A stretch of DNA of 64,000 nucleotides, taken from NCBI GenBank assembly GCA_963930655.1, contig OZ005609.1:10894501-10958500 (forward strand). The letters run 5' to 3'. The notes beneath the pieces were generated by a model. That model saw only the letters and a list, made by a program, of their open reading frames with translations, made no database searches and was not told the DNA's origin. Numbering within the stretch: position 1 is the first letter of the stretch; each line of letters opens with the position of its first letter. The DNA is from Myrica gale (lineage: Eukaryota > Streptophyta > Magnoliopsida > Fagales > Myricaceae). A program made the position numbers and the translations under genes. This document shows positions 20,400-31,864 of this stretch, in pieces.

Positions 20400-22000
20400 C
20401 TTGTGAAACTTTAGGAAACACTACAAGGTTTCGAGAGAGATCATCCAAGGCTTTATTGAAGCCTCTATTGAGCATACTTGTGCCTCTACCTTTAGAGAAA
20501 AATCCTAGAAGATTTGTGCTTCAATATTGATGAGTTTTTCTCTATTCTTCCATCAAATATCTTTGTAACCTTCATGATGTTGAAGGTGTACTGAAGAACA
20601 AAAGTGGTGGGTGAAGAATCTATAAGGAGGACCTCAAAGGTCTGAGGAGAATGTCACATGGAGCGGGTCTAAGCAAGGAGGCTTAGATTATTACATCGGG
20701 GTGGTCAGAGTCAAGCAACTGAGGTTGCCCATGTCTGAATCAATGTTTGTAAAGTTTTCTTCTTAGTGGATTTCAGGTGGTTGCTAGCCCGGAGTGGTTT
20801 TTCCTTTGAATGATATTTCAAAGGTTTTCCACTTCATCACCAAATCCTTATCTCGTTGTATGATTGAAGTTTGTTTTAATTTTTAGTTGCCTATTTGTTG
20901 ATTGAGTTGATTTTTATACATATCTAGGCTGAACAATTTTAGAACATGTTTTAAAATTGTAATTGATTTTTATGCATATGAATCTAAACTTTGTTCAGTA
21001 TACCTTTCTTTATTTGTCTTTTTCACACTCATTACACATATCATCATTTTTATTTTCTCTTTGTGAATATTTTTGCTTATTTTTTACACCAATTTGAAAT
21101 TAATCCACTTTCCTTTAGGAGATCTGGCCTTTGGACTAAGGGTGGGTTTGTGTGGTAAAATTTTTAGTATTGGGTTTAGTGTTGGTATTGGGTTTAGTGA
21201 AAAAGTGAAGAGAGAGGTAATATTTTATAGTTTTTGTAATATTTTATATTTTTTTATGGAAGAGAGAGAGATTATATTGGAGTATTTTATTAGGAGAGAG
21301 ATAAAATTTTGGGTAAAATTTTAGTGACAAACGCAACCTAATTATTATTAAACAATATAACTCATTCACTTGGGATAATCTTTGCGCAACTCATGTTAGA
21401 GTGAGTCAAGCTTTTCGTGTCGTTGTCGGGAATTATTAGACTTAGTTTCAAACTTGTGATGTTTTTCTTATTTTAATTTTTTTCTCATACTTTTGTTTTT
21501 ACACTTTTATTCACTCATTTGAGCTATTTTTATCTTTATATTGCGCTTTATTTGTTTTTTACTATACTGGTGAGTCTCTACTATTTGGACTAATGTTTGA
21601 TGTCTTGGATGAGAAACAGATCAAATAGATTATACAGAGCTACACTTAGTACCAATAGTAATATTCACAGCACAAAACTAGATAAATTTATGTCTCTTCT
21701 ATAAGTGAGGATATTCAAATTGATTTATACAATCCTTTTGTAGAAAAATATTTCGAAGAGAATGTGGTTGCACCTGCACCACACATTCTTAAATATCTTT
21801 TGTAGCACACACAAACCGTTACATCATCATACATTGTTTTACCTGATTAAGCATGGCATGATGTCTGTCATACCTCAGTTTCATGGGATGGATTCTGAGA
21901 GTCCTTATCAGTATCTCAATAATTATTACACGACAGAACTACTACACTTGGGATAGCCTTTGCACTGCTCATTTTAGAGTGAGTCAACTTACTAAACCAA
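20400..22000 (+). mobile_element. Ty3/gypsy-type LTR retrotransposon debris
   Basis: This is a heavily decayed LTR element. 20560-20860 has LTR/leader-like text. 21410-21450 has a degenerate 'gtgtcgttgtcggga' like the primer-binding region of gypsy elements. 21830-21925 translates to a gag-like stretch (LIKHGMMSVIPQFHGMDSES then PYQYLNN). A 60-bp segment containing 'acttgggata' and 'gagtgagtcaa' occurs at about 21360 and again at about 21940. A PIF/Harbinger-type MITE is inserted at 21140-21338. The element is broken in many places and old; limits are approximate. Confidence 0.5.
21140..21338. mobile_element. PIF/Harbinger-type MITE, ~199 bp
   Basis: Ends read GGGTGGGTTTG (left) and CAAACGCAACC (right), imperfect inverted repeats, with the 3-bp duplication TAA at 21137-21139 and 21339-21341. 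The interior is AT-rich with the family words attgggtttagtgaaaaagtga, in shortened form, and gagagagattatatt. The same family recurs at 24799, 28067, 28244, 47739 and 55171. Confidence 0.75.
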
Positions 22001-22463
22001 CCGTTTTTTATTAGAGTAGATTGCAGCAAAAGATGTCCTTTTAAAAGATGTCCAAAATCTTGCCTCTGAACACCTTTTTGCCCGATGATAAGGAATTTTA
22101 TTTTTTTTCAATTTTATTATTGAATATATAAAAGGAGACCCGAACTCTATTCCTGATTCCCAACCTATGAAGTTTTATAGGGGAAATGAGTATGAAATCC
22201 ACCGCTTCATCTTCACCAAGTTTCAAAAAACTGAGCACTAAGGACTTCCTCTTTGGTAATGTCTTCTCCTCCCATGAACAAAAATTTCAGCAAAATAACT
22301 CAATCTACTGAAATTCTCTCTCTTTTCATTTCCTCCAAATATATTGACAATTTACTCATAAAGGATTATGTACAGCATCTAGTCTTTGTCAAAGACCCAT
22401 ATAATACTCTAAATACTCCAAACCAAGTTTCCTCTCAGCTACTATCTCTCAATCGAAACTATT

Positions 22464-22840
22464 AGGGCTGAACAAAATCGGACCAGATTTGCGGTCCAGT
22501 CCTGATTTTTAAAATGCGGATTGGAGGACCGGATTTATACGGTCCAGTCCAGTATATACATTTCTGATATGCGGTCCGGACCGCATTTAGTAAACATTTT
22601 TTTAAAAAAAAATTAATATAATAAAAAAGCAAAACAATGAAACATTCGTGAATCGTGATTCAAGACTTCATAAGGGGGGACCACACTTCGCAGAGGTTGC
22701 GCAGTACTTTCTGCGCATAATTTTTTTTTAAAATATATATTTTTTATTTTAAAAAAATTAAATTCGGTCTGGACCACTTAATTGGTCCGGTCCTTTAATA
22801 TAAGAGAACCGAAAATGCGGTCCGATATTCTTCCAAAAAT
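22464..22840. repeat. hAT-like MITE fragment with ggtccgg words
   Basis: It starts TAGGGCTGAACAAAATCGGA and is full of gcggtccgg/accggattt words, like the two CCGG-rich hAT MITEs at 48327 and 50791. I cannot see its right terminus or an 8-bp duplication. The stretch to its left (22020-22460) has short open text without a family. Confidence 0.4.
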
Positions 22841-22940
22841 TTTGCATTCATCCAAGAATTCTACCAACCCATCTTGCATGATACAAAATTAGTAAAATTT
22901 GAAACTAGTCACTCCAGATATGATTCTACAAGAATCCAAA

Positions 22941-24430
22941 TGACCATAATATAGTTAGCCAAATATTTTACATTAAATGATGAAATACCTTCTCTCATGT
23001 TCACATTTTTTAAGGCATATCTAAAGAAAAACTAAGTTGTTAATCACATCCTCAATTTCTTGCACAGAGAAGCCAACTCCAAGCAAAAGTAGCGACAACA
23101 TAATCTAAAGAAGATTACAAAAAGGAATTAATAGATGTACTCTCCATGCTCTTTGAAGAAGACACTGAAAAGATCAGCCTGGCAAAAACATTCCTAAAAC
23201 AAAAGATTATGTTCCATACTACGAAGATTCCCAAGATCCATTATGAACCCAATTGTTCAACAACAAATCTCAATGCCTACATTGCGCAACATCTTGTAGA
23301 TGAATGCAGAAGAGACTGAAATACCAGTGTCAACAATAAAGAAAAGAGTAAAGTAACCTTGATGACACTAAAGAAAAGGCTGAAGTAACCTTGCCGACAA
23401 CTTCCAAATAAAAAGACTGAATTGCCCCTACTATAGATGGCTTTTGAAGGACGCAGAAGACATTGGGCCTCGCTCACTTGTCTATAAATGAAGGCCTCTC
23501 ACATGAAGTAAGCAACATGCAATCACCAAGCATCTCAGCTCTCAACTCTCTAAAAAACTCTTACATCTCTTTGTTGCCAGATCTCTTTCACCATTATCCC
23601 CTTCCCATATCTTCCTATTGCAATCCTCACTTTAATATTCTCTTGTGTATTTTAAGTTGGAAGTTTGTTTTCATCTCTCTTAATGACCATAAAATAGTGA
23701 GCCAAAGATTTTACATTAAATGGTGAAATACATTCTCTCATGTTCATATTTTTCAAGCCATATCTAAAGGAGAACTGAGTCGTTGATCACATCCTCAATT
23801 TCCTGCACAAAGAAGTCAACTCCAAGCAAAACTGGGGACGACAGAATCCAAAGCAGATTACATAAAGAAAATAAATATACTTTTAATGCTCTCTGAAGAA
23901 GACACTGAAAACAACATTGAAAAGATCATCCCGGCAAAAACATTCCTGAAACAAAAGATTATGTTCCATACAACAAAGATTCTCAAGATTCATATACATA
24001 TTATGAATTCAATTGCTCACCCACAAATCTCGATGTCTACATCGCTCAACATCTTATAGATGAATGAAGAAAAGACTGAAGTACCCATGTCAACACTAAA
24101 GAAAAGACTAAAGTAACCTTGACGACACTAAATAAAAGACTGAAGTGACCTTGTCGACATTTTTCAAATAAAAATATTGAATTGTCCCTACTTTCAATGG
24201 CTTTTGAATGATACATAAGACATTGTGCCTCACTCGCTTCTCTATAAATGCAAGCCTCTCAGACGAAGTAAGCAACATACAATCACTAAGCATCCCAAGC
24301 TCGTAGCTCCCAACTCTCCCAAAAACCATTACATGTCTCTACTACTAAATCTCCTTCCCATATCTTCCTCTTCACTCTTTCCTCACTTTAGTAATATCTT
24401 CTTAATCTTTGTAGTAGTGCCTCAATCATG
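22941..24430. repeat. Tandem direct duplication of ~743 bp with promoter-like boxes
   Basis: Unit 1 (22941-23683) and unit 2 (23684 to about 24430) align through their length: both open 'tgaccata', then 'ttttacattaaatg', 'ctctcatgttca', 'atcacatcctcaattt', 'gaagacactgaaaa', 'aaacaaaagattatgttcca', 'tctataaatg' and 'gaagtaagcaaca'. Each unit has a good TATA box (tctataaatg near 23480 and 24240) followed by a pyrimidine-rich leader. There is no open frame. The layout resembles a pararetroviral (Caulimoviridae) intergenic promoter or an LTR pair with nothing between. The duplication is certain and the origin is not. Confidence 0.7.
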
Positions 24431-24691
24431 TAACTACATTTTATTAAATCAATATGATTATTTATGCACTACATATTTGTACCGCCATTGTGGCGGGTTC
24501 TATATCCTTTTAATTCCATTCTTTTTATTTTTTATAGTGATTTTATTTTGGTATATATATAATAAAACTATTATTTTTTAAAAAATAAAGTAAATTAAGT
24601 ATGGACTATATATAAGACATAGATCGTGATAATAATACTCTTCTATTTAAAAAGATGAGCTATCATTGCATAATAGAGGAGAGTGTGGGCC

Positions 24692-25297
24692 TAGGGTTGT
24701 GCATTGTCTGGGTCGGGGATGGGTAGCCTATCCCGATCTCGACTCATTTAGGGTTCAATTTTTGAGGCCAACCCGACCTCGATTGCACATGAAACTTAGG
24801 CTATGTTTGTCAAACAAAATTTTATCCTTTCTAAAATTTTAAACAATAAAAAATTATAATATATTCTTTCTTTCCTCATTACATCATTACTTTTCACTAT
24901 AATAAATATTAAAAAACATATATCTCTAAATTTTTTCACCAAATCCAATACCCTACAATTTTAACCTTCCCAAAATTTTATAACTCAAACATAACCTTAG
25001 TCGAGCTAGCATGTTAGAGTCGAGGTCAGCTCTGGGTGTCGAGCTAGCATGTTAGAGTCGGGGTCAGCTCTGGGTCCACTTGGGTCAAAGTCGAGTGAGG
25101 GAAAATGGATAGAGGGCACACATATTATAAGGAAAATACTAAAACGGTTCTTTTAAGGGTCGGGGATCAATTTAGGAAAAAAAAGGTCGGGGATCAAGTA
25201 GGCTTTTTTCAGGGCTGGGCTACTCAACCCAACTCCAATAAAGAATTGATGTGGTTGGGTCAATTTCGGGTTGAGGTCGAGTTGTTGCACACTCTTA
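24692..25297. mobile_element. hAT-like MITE split by a Harbinger-type MITE
   Basis: The outer ends TAGGGTTGTGCA and, inverted, TAAGAGTGTGCA agree at 10 of 12 bases. The arms are rich in ggtcggg/cccgacctc words. The outer element is interrupted at 24799-24996 by the TTA-flanked MITE and also carries a 37-bp tandem repeat (gtcgagctagcatgttagag, twice at 25001-25075). I see no clean 8-bp duplication. Confidence 0.45.
24799..24996. mobile_element. PIF/Harbinger-type MITE nested in the hAT-like element
   Basis: 198 bp with ends GGCTATGTTTG and CAAACATAACC, flanked by TTA at 24796-24798 and 24997-24999. The interior shares 'cactataataaatattaaaa' and 'tcaccaaatccaatacccta' with 28244-28437. Confidence 0.78.
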
Positions 25298-25299
25298 TA

Positions 25300-27438
25300 T
25301 TAGATGAACAAAGAAAGGGAGTTGATTTGTTTATGGGCATTGGAAAAGTAGATTACCTACTTTTAAAAATATGGTCACTTTACATAAACTTGGTTAACTA
25401 CATTCGAAAGCTAGTTTACAGTGAAACAAACAAAGCCTTCGTTATATCTTTACTACTAATAAAAAAAGTATGTTAATATATGTAAATAAAATGGACTACT
25501 TTTTAGAATTTCTTACCTTTTAGAAAAAAATTTGGTTGCGACACAAATATTTATGAAAAATTAGGAAGATAGATTATTTGATTTGAGAAGGGTAAAAATT
25601 TTGTTTCTAAAACATTCAAATTTTTTTGGTTGTCATTTTTTTGACAAATTTTAATACTTTTTAATATAAAAAAACTCTATTAAATCATCTCTTTCCATAA
25701 TTTTTCATAAATTCCAATAATTTTTTATTATAAAAAAACTCTATTAGATTATCTATTTATATCATTTCATAAACTCTAATGAAAATCTGTCTCCAATCAA
25801 ATATCTTTTTGATTTTCTACCCATTTTTCACAAAAACCTCCGTAAATGTCAATAAAATCTATATTATTTCTAATATGAAAATTTCTATTAGGGAAAGAAA
25901 ATTTTCTTTACTCATCTAAACATTGGAATTGCCGAAAAGAATCATGAAATGAGAATGTTTAGATTTTAGGATGTTAAGGCTATGTTTGGATTCATCTAAA
26001 AAATTAAAAAAATTTCACAATCATTTTTTATTAATTATAATACTTTTTCACCAATCTTAATAACTTTTTACAAATTCCAACAATTTTTAACAAATTTTTT
26101 ACAAACTCCAACAATTTTTAACAATTTTTTCATCAATCCTAATAGAATCTAAATTACCTCTAAAAAAATATTTTCAAAACCAAAGAGAAACATAACCTAA
26201 TATTCCGAAAGAATAATTGGCAGAACAAGTGCAATCAATAATAAAAGTATTGAAGTACAATTTCGCCCCTATTTCGACTCCCCAATTTTTTATTTTTTAT
26301 TTTCTGAGCACTTCGTCTTTCCGTCCATTATTTGTTATTTCTCCCTCTATCCTCAACTCTTCTCTCACTAACTTCCGTGAAACGGTACTCGACAAGCGCC
26401 AATCGAAAATCCCAAACGGAAGGACCACTTGGTGAGTTACGAATGGTCGGTCTAGAGTCTCTATTTTAAAGCTTCTGTTGCCGATCTTAAGTCCTGGCCT
26501 AGAAACGGTAATGTTAGAAGTCGTTAAGTGTTTGATTATTACTTTTCGGGTTGCGTAATATGATTTGGAGAGGTATCTGCCAAGAAAAAAAAACAAAATC
26601 TGAGCTTGTTTTGCTCTTTCTCTCTCTCTCTGTCGGTCGAGTCTTGCTTCGTTTCAATCTCTTCCTCAATTGGATTAAGTTTTCCGGTGAAAATCGCGGA
26701 ATTTTAATCCAAATTCGTCGATTTTTGGCCTATTTCCGGTAATTGATCGAATTTAACATCTGATTTATAATTCCCGATTGGTTCGCCTTCATTTGGTGCC
26801 TTTCAAGTCTGTTAGTAAAGGGTTGCATCGTTTAGGTGGATAATAACATCGGAATATTAGGTTTCGTTTTTGTGATTTTGGTCAAAATTGCATATTCTTG
26901 ATAGTTCACCAAAATTGGGGTTAGATTTTCTTAGAGTAGGTCTAAGATTTCGTTCGATTAGCAATCGATGAGAACTTTTATTATATATTTCAGAGTGAAT
27001 GTTGTAGTTGTTTTGGTGAGCAGAGATTGTATTGGAAAGCTCTCCCGATTAATTTGACTTCAGTTTGTGCGTTCCAATTTTGTGAGATTGGAATTGCATT
27101 GGAGCTTCAATATGAAGTTGTATCAGCTTGATATTTGATCAAAATTGCAGTTGGATCCTGAGCATAGGTGTAGCTTTTTTTTTCCCGTCCTTCCCCCCCT
27201 CCCCCCTCCCTCCTTTTTTTTCCCTTTTCCAAGTAAGAAGGTGACTCAAATTTCCTCCTTGAAACTCAGGCAATCTGATTATTTTTTTCCTGAAATTGCG
27301 TACTCAACTGTCGAAATTTCTTTTCCAGTGATTAGTTTTTGGATTTTCTGATTTTACTTCTGCATTTCAGGTGTTCAATGCATATAAGTGATGTTTTACT
27401 GATTGGCTGAAAATTCTTGTTGGTGATTCATTACAGAA
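25300..27438. other. Spacer and probable promoter/leader of SPT2
   Basis: 25500-26200 is AT-rich repeat-like text ('ttttcacaaattcc', 'aatttttaacaa' words) without a gene. From about 26380 the composition changes to leader-like sequence with a CT run at 26612-26632. A possible leader intron runs from a donor near 26738 (ttccg|gtaatt) to the acceptor cattacag at 27436, two bases before the SPT2 ATG. A pyrimidine tract lies at 27175-27230. Leader intron and promoter position are inference. Confidence 0.4.
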
Positions 27439-30400
27439 ATGCGGGGATACGATAGAGATGTAAGTAGATTTTAATTTTTGGGAAATTCACAAGTATCATA
27501 TTCCAACTTTCTGTACTTGCTTCATTTTCTCATTGGTTGGGTTAATATAGGAATTGCATAGAGGTGTTGAAGATTATGATGATTATGAGGAGGAAGGGGA
27601 AGAGCTAGAGGAAGATGCTGGAGAGGAGGGTGAGGAGGAAGGTTATGAAGAGGAAGATCCGAAGCCTACCAGGGAGGAATTAGAATACCTTGAGTTGAGG
27701 CAACGATTGAAAGAACGAATCAGAACGCAGATGAAGAAAGATAACAGTTCTTCTCTCACCAGTTCCAGTGAGAAGAAGAAGAAACTTCCATATGATAAGT
27801 GAGTCATGTGCCCTTATTCCTTCTAACTTGCTTAATTGGCCATTGCAACATGTAAAGCCCCTTGTTTTATAAGTATGATTTTTTTTTTCCTTGGACTTAC
27901 TGCTCACTGTTTAGAATTAAAAGATACTAAGAGTTGTGCTCATGTGTGTCAGTAATGTCTTCGACTTCATAATTCGTTATATGTGTATGCATCTATGTAG
28001 AGTGCAAATAGTGGTAGTAGTTTGGTGAACTTTTTTTGCATGAACATGGACAAGCAAGTTGACTTAGGGTGCGTTTGCACCAACAATTTTACCCAAAATA
28101 TTCTCTCTCTCCTAATAAAATACTATAATATAATCTCTCTCTCTCCCATTAAAAAATATAAAAAAATTACCTCTCTCTTCACTTTTTCACTAAACCCAAT
28201 ACCAACACAACCCAATACCAAAAATATTTCAATACAAACACAATATGTTTGTTTACTAAAATTTTACACTTCCTAAAATTTTAATACAATAAAAAATTAC
28301 AATATAATCTCTCTCTCCCCATCACATCATTATTTTTCACTATAATAAATATTAAAAATCATCTCTCTCTTCACTTTTTCACCAAATCCAATACCCTAAA
28401 ATTTTAACATCCCCAAAATTTTAACACTCAAACACAACACGACACAAGTTTGTTCACTCGGCAAGTTGTTTAAAGAATTTGGTCCATCACATGTTGACTA
28501 GATACATATGTGAATGCAACTTGTGTTTGGCAACATTACTGTGGTACATCGATAACTTTTCTGACAGAAATTAAGAAGATGGGTCTTGGCTTCCTTCACA
28601 CTGATTGGGACAATAGTTAGATTTGCAATATTAGGAGTCTTGCAACGCAATTGTTGATTTGATGTATTATGCTTTATGATGTTTATTGTTCTGTATTGTA
28701 TTCTCTCAGAATATTGGTAACTAAAGTTTACAGTTCTAGAGTTTACTAAGTATTTTATTCCTGCTTATTTCTGCAGTTTTGGATCATTTTTTGGTCCTTC
28801 TCAACCAGTAATTGCTCAAAGAGTAATACAAGAAAGCAAGTCCTTGTTAGAAACACAGCATTTGGCATCTAGACTCTCAAACACCCTCCATGCTGTAAGT
28901 ACTATGTACCTATGTGTGGGTATATAATTTTTTTTTGATAAATAAGTACTATGTACCTATGTGTGGGTATATAATAAGACTGCATGCTGCAAATCTGATC
29001 TTTTTCTCTAGTCACCACATGCATGTTGTCGAGGGTTTTGATTAGATTTTCTTCTCTGGAATGAACCAAACCTTATATTAATTATCCAATGTTATTAAGA
29101 ATAACATAACGGTTTGAGTGATTAAAAGCATTCAGCAAAATCACTTTTGACGCTAGTATAGGCTGCTTCCTCCAAAGTTGACCTGTGGTTGAAGTTCAGG
29201 GAAACTCCCTCAGGACATACCTGAGAAGTTGAGTTGTTCAGTCTCATCCCTCCAAAGTTTGAAACCCTTATTATGAATACTCGTTAGTTGTTATACCAGA
29301 AGTAGGAGTGAACTTCGCTTATCAAAAAAAAAAAAAGGAGTGAACTTCCTCGATATTCTGAAATTTGTCAGAAATGAACTTTGCCAATGAAATCTAGCGT
29401 TCTGAGAGATTTTTAGCAGCTTTATTTTCCAATAGAAGATTGTTGTGGTTCTTATACATGTCCATTGCTGGTAAATACTTGGGTGGATAGTAAGGCAAAC
29501 AAATAATTGTTCTCGTTTCTTTCTGATTCTTCTTATCTCTATCCTCTTTCATTGTAAATTTTTTTTATTTCCTTCAATTCTTTCTCAGAAATCTTCTCCT
29601 GTTTTGGCTGTAGACACCCATTCTTCAAACAACAGTTAATGCTTGACTTGAATCATTAATTTCTTTTTTTAATGTAATCAGCAGTTGATGTCCTTGATCT
29701 GCCCTTTGAGACAGGGAAACAAACAATTTGCCTTTGTTTTGTTTGCTGAAATTATTGTTACATCAAAGTCAACAGGGATCAAGGATTTGACGAATCCATG
29801 TCATGGTGTATTCTAGAGTTGCATGGTCGAGATGCTGTCGGCGTATTTTTGTGGGTCTTTTTTCTCTTTGACACTTTCTGCTCTATCGCTTCTCTTGGTG
29901 TCATGAATTGTGACGTTGGGAATATGTACAGAATGCAAATGTTCTGAAATTTTTATTGTGCTCTTAACTTCATATTAGGTGTGGTTTTTTCTTGATAATT
30001 CCATCTCCTTTCAGAACAAAAAGAACTCCTCGACCTCTAAAGGATCAAAACCTGTCTCACGTGCACCCAAAGTCACAAGTGAGGTATGTGTGGAGCAGTC
30101 TGTTTTGTCGTTGTCTTTGAACATTGGCAACTGCTTTTGAGCCAATTTGACCTATGCAGTAGATTATCTGTATATGCAGATAAAAAGTAAAGTCCAAAAA
30201 CTTAAGGACACGAGAGATTACTCCTTCTTGTTATCTGAGGATGCAGAGATTCCAGCTCCTAATAAAGTACCTCTGCCTAAAAATGTCTCCTTCCGAAATT
30301 CTGGTGTGCTGCTATACTAGATATATCTATCTATCGGTCAATTGTGCTTAAGCCATACTATTTCATTGAGAAAACTTATACAGGTTTTTTGCTGATGCTG

Positions 30401-31864
30401 AAGAAACGGGATCAGCTCAACTGCCACTGAAGAGTAAACAAACTTTGGGCAATAGTAGCAGACATGTCGACAGCAGTCATGAACAAAGGAAGATGGTTTC
30501 TTTAAATGGCCAATCGTTTTCCAAAGCAGGGTCCAACCAGTCTACTTCTGCTCGTAAACCCAATTCGACCACAATGGATTCTAGAAGACAGCTTGGTAGC
30601 AACATCGCAAATGGGCCAGGTCGGCCTGGGGGCCCAAAAGGGTTGCCTTTGAAGAAGCCTGTGGCTATGATGGAGAAGAAGGTTTCTGCACCAGCTGCCA
30701 AAAATTCCATGCCTGGTGTGCAGAAACCACTCTCTTCAAAGTTGCAGTCATCGACGCTAAAGCAGCCCTTGGAACAGAAGAAGGGATTACGGGAGCCTAA
30801 TAAATCTAAAATGGTGCCAAAACAGCCAATGGCACCATCAAAACAACAGGTTTGTGCCCACTCTTCTCACAGGCATGCTTGAACACCCTCTTTCGCCCTG
30901 TCTTTTGAGGCATTTTACATCAACCATTTGTCAGGATTCACAATTTGTACTCCCTTTCATGAAATTTCAACAGATAAACAAGCCACAAAGGCAAATTCCA
31001 TCAAATCCAACTTCGCAGGACCATCGCCTCAAGAAAAAGCCTAAGCCTATGAGTCGGTATTCTGATGATGAGAATGGCAGTGAAGGTGAAATGGCTATCA
31101 GTATGATCAGAAAAATGTTCAGGTAAAGAGTCCAAATCTTCTTATCCCCCCCACAATTGTTTGAATGCGGACTTATATTGGATACAATGGCATAAAGAAG
31201 TCTCTGGTTGATTTCTAAAATTCATCTGCAGTGGACAACTCATTCTTCTGCTTCTGGGGCTCTCCTAAAGTATACGCCCTTGTTCATATGGGAAACGGAA
31301 AAGTGCTTTGTTAAAACTTCTTGATTGTAGCATTGATTCAGTTCCTTATCAGGATGGTACTTGGCACTATTGGATTAATAGACCCGGGTTTGACATCGAC
31401 CTATTGTGGAAAAGAATAGCCACTTGTAGCACCTTGTTTGGTGCTTATCACTGTTGCATTTATAGAAAAGAATTAGTAAGAAATTTTAAAAAATGAAAAC
31501 AAAGTTGTTTTTACATCTGGTGATTGAACTGGCAATTCTTTTTGCAGATACAATCCCAACAGGTATGATGACTATGGTGATGATAGTGATATGGAAGCAA
31601 ACTTCGATGATATAATGAGGGAAGAGAAAAGAAGGTTCTCGCTTTTTCTCTTTACTTGTAGATTAGGGTTTTTTTTTCCATTCTGATGGAATCATCATTT
31701 TTCCTCATAATATTTTTTCCATGTCTGAGCCTTTTTACCCTTGTCTATACAGTGCGAAAATTGCAAGGAAGGAAGATGAGGAGCAGCTTCGCCTGATAGA
31801 GGAAGAAGAGGAACGGGAGCGGCAGGCGCGGTTGAGGAAGTTAAAGAAGCGTAAGCTAGGCTAG
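27439..31864 (+). CDS. SPT2: SPT2-domain chromatin protein
   Basis: This is a plant homologue of SPT2, a nuclear histone H3-H4 binding chaperone that acts with transcription elongation. Nine coding exons are supported by splice sites and phase: 27439-27459, 27551-27798, 28777-28894, 30015-30083, 30180-30303, 30404-30849, 30974-31122, 31548-31634 and 31753-31864, giving 457 residues. The N-terminus is strongly acidic (EEEGEELEEDAGEEGEEE), the middle is basic and low-complexity (KPVAMMEKK, SSKLQSSTLKQPLEQKKG), and the C-terminus is the SPT2 domain: YNPNRYDDYGDDSDMEANF, DDIMREEKRSAKIARKEDE, then a basic coiled tail ending KKRKLG. The start is the MRGYDRD ATG two bases after an acceptor. The exon 5/6 junction (NS|E) was chosen because only the acceptor at 30403 keeps phase. 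Intron 2 holds two MITEs (28067-28437). Confidence 0.9.
28067..28437. mobile_element. Two abutting PIF/Harbinger-type MITEs in SPT2 intron 2
   Basis: The first (28067 to about 28243) opens GGGTGCGTTTGC after TTA and ends near 'atacaaacacaa'. The second (about 28244-28437) opens tatgtttgtttac and ends 'ctcaaacacaacac'. They are two variants of the same family in the same orientation, one resembling 47739-47935 and the other 24799-24996. Exact junctions are uncertain. Confidence 0.6.

Noticed and set aside
27145-27351. Open frame upstream of SPT2
   Set aside because: It runs through a pyrimidine tract in the probable leader intron and has no signature.
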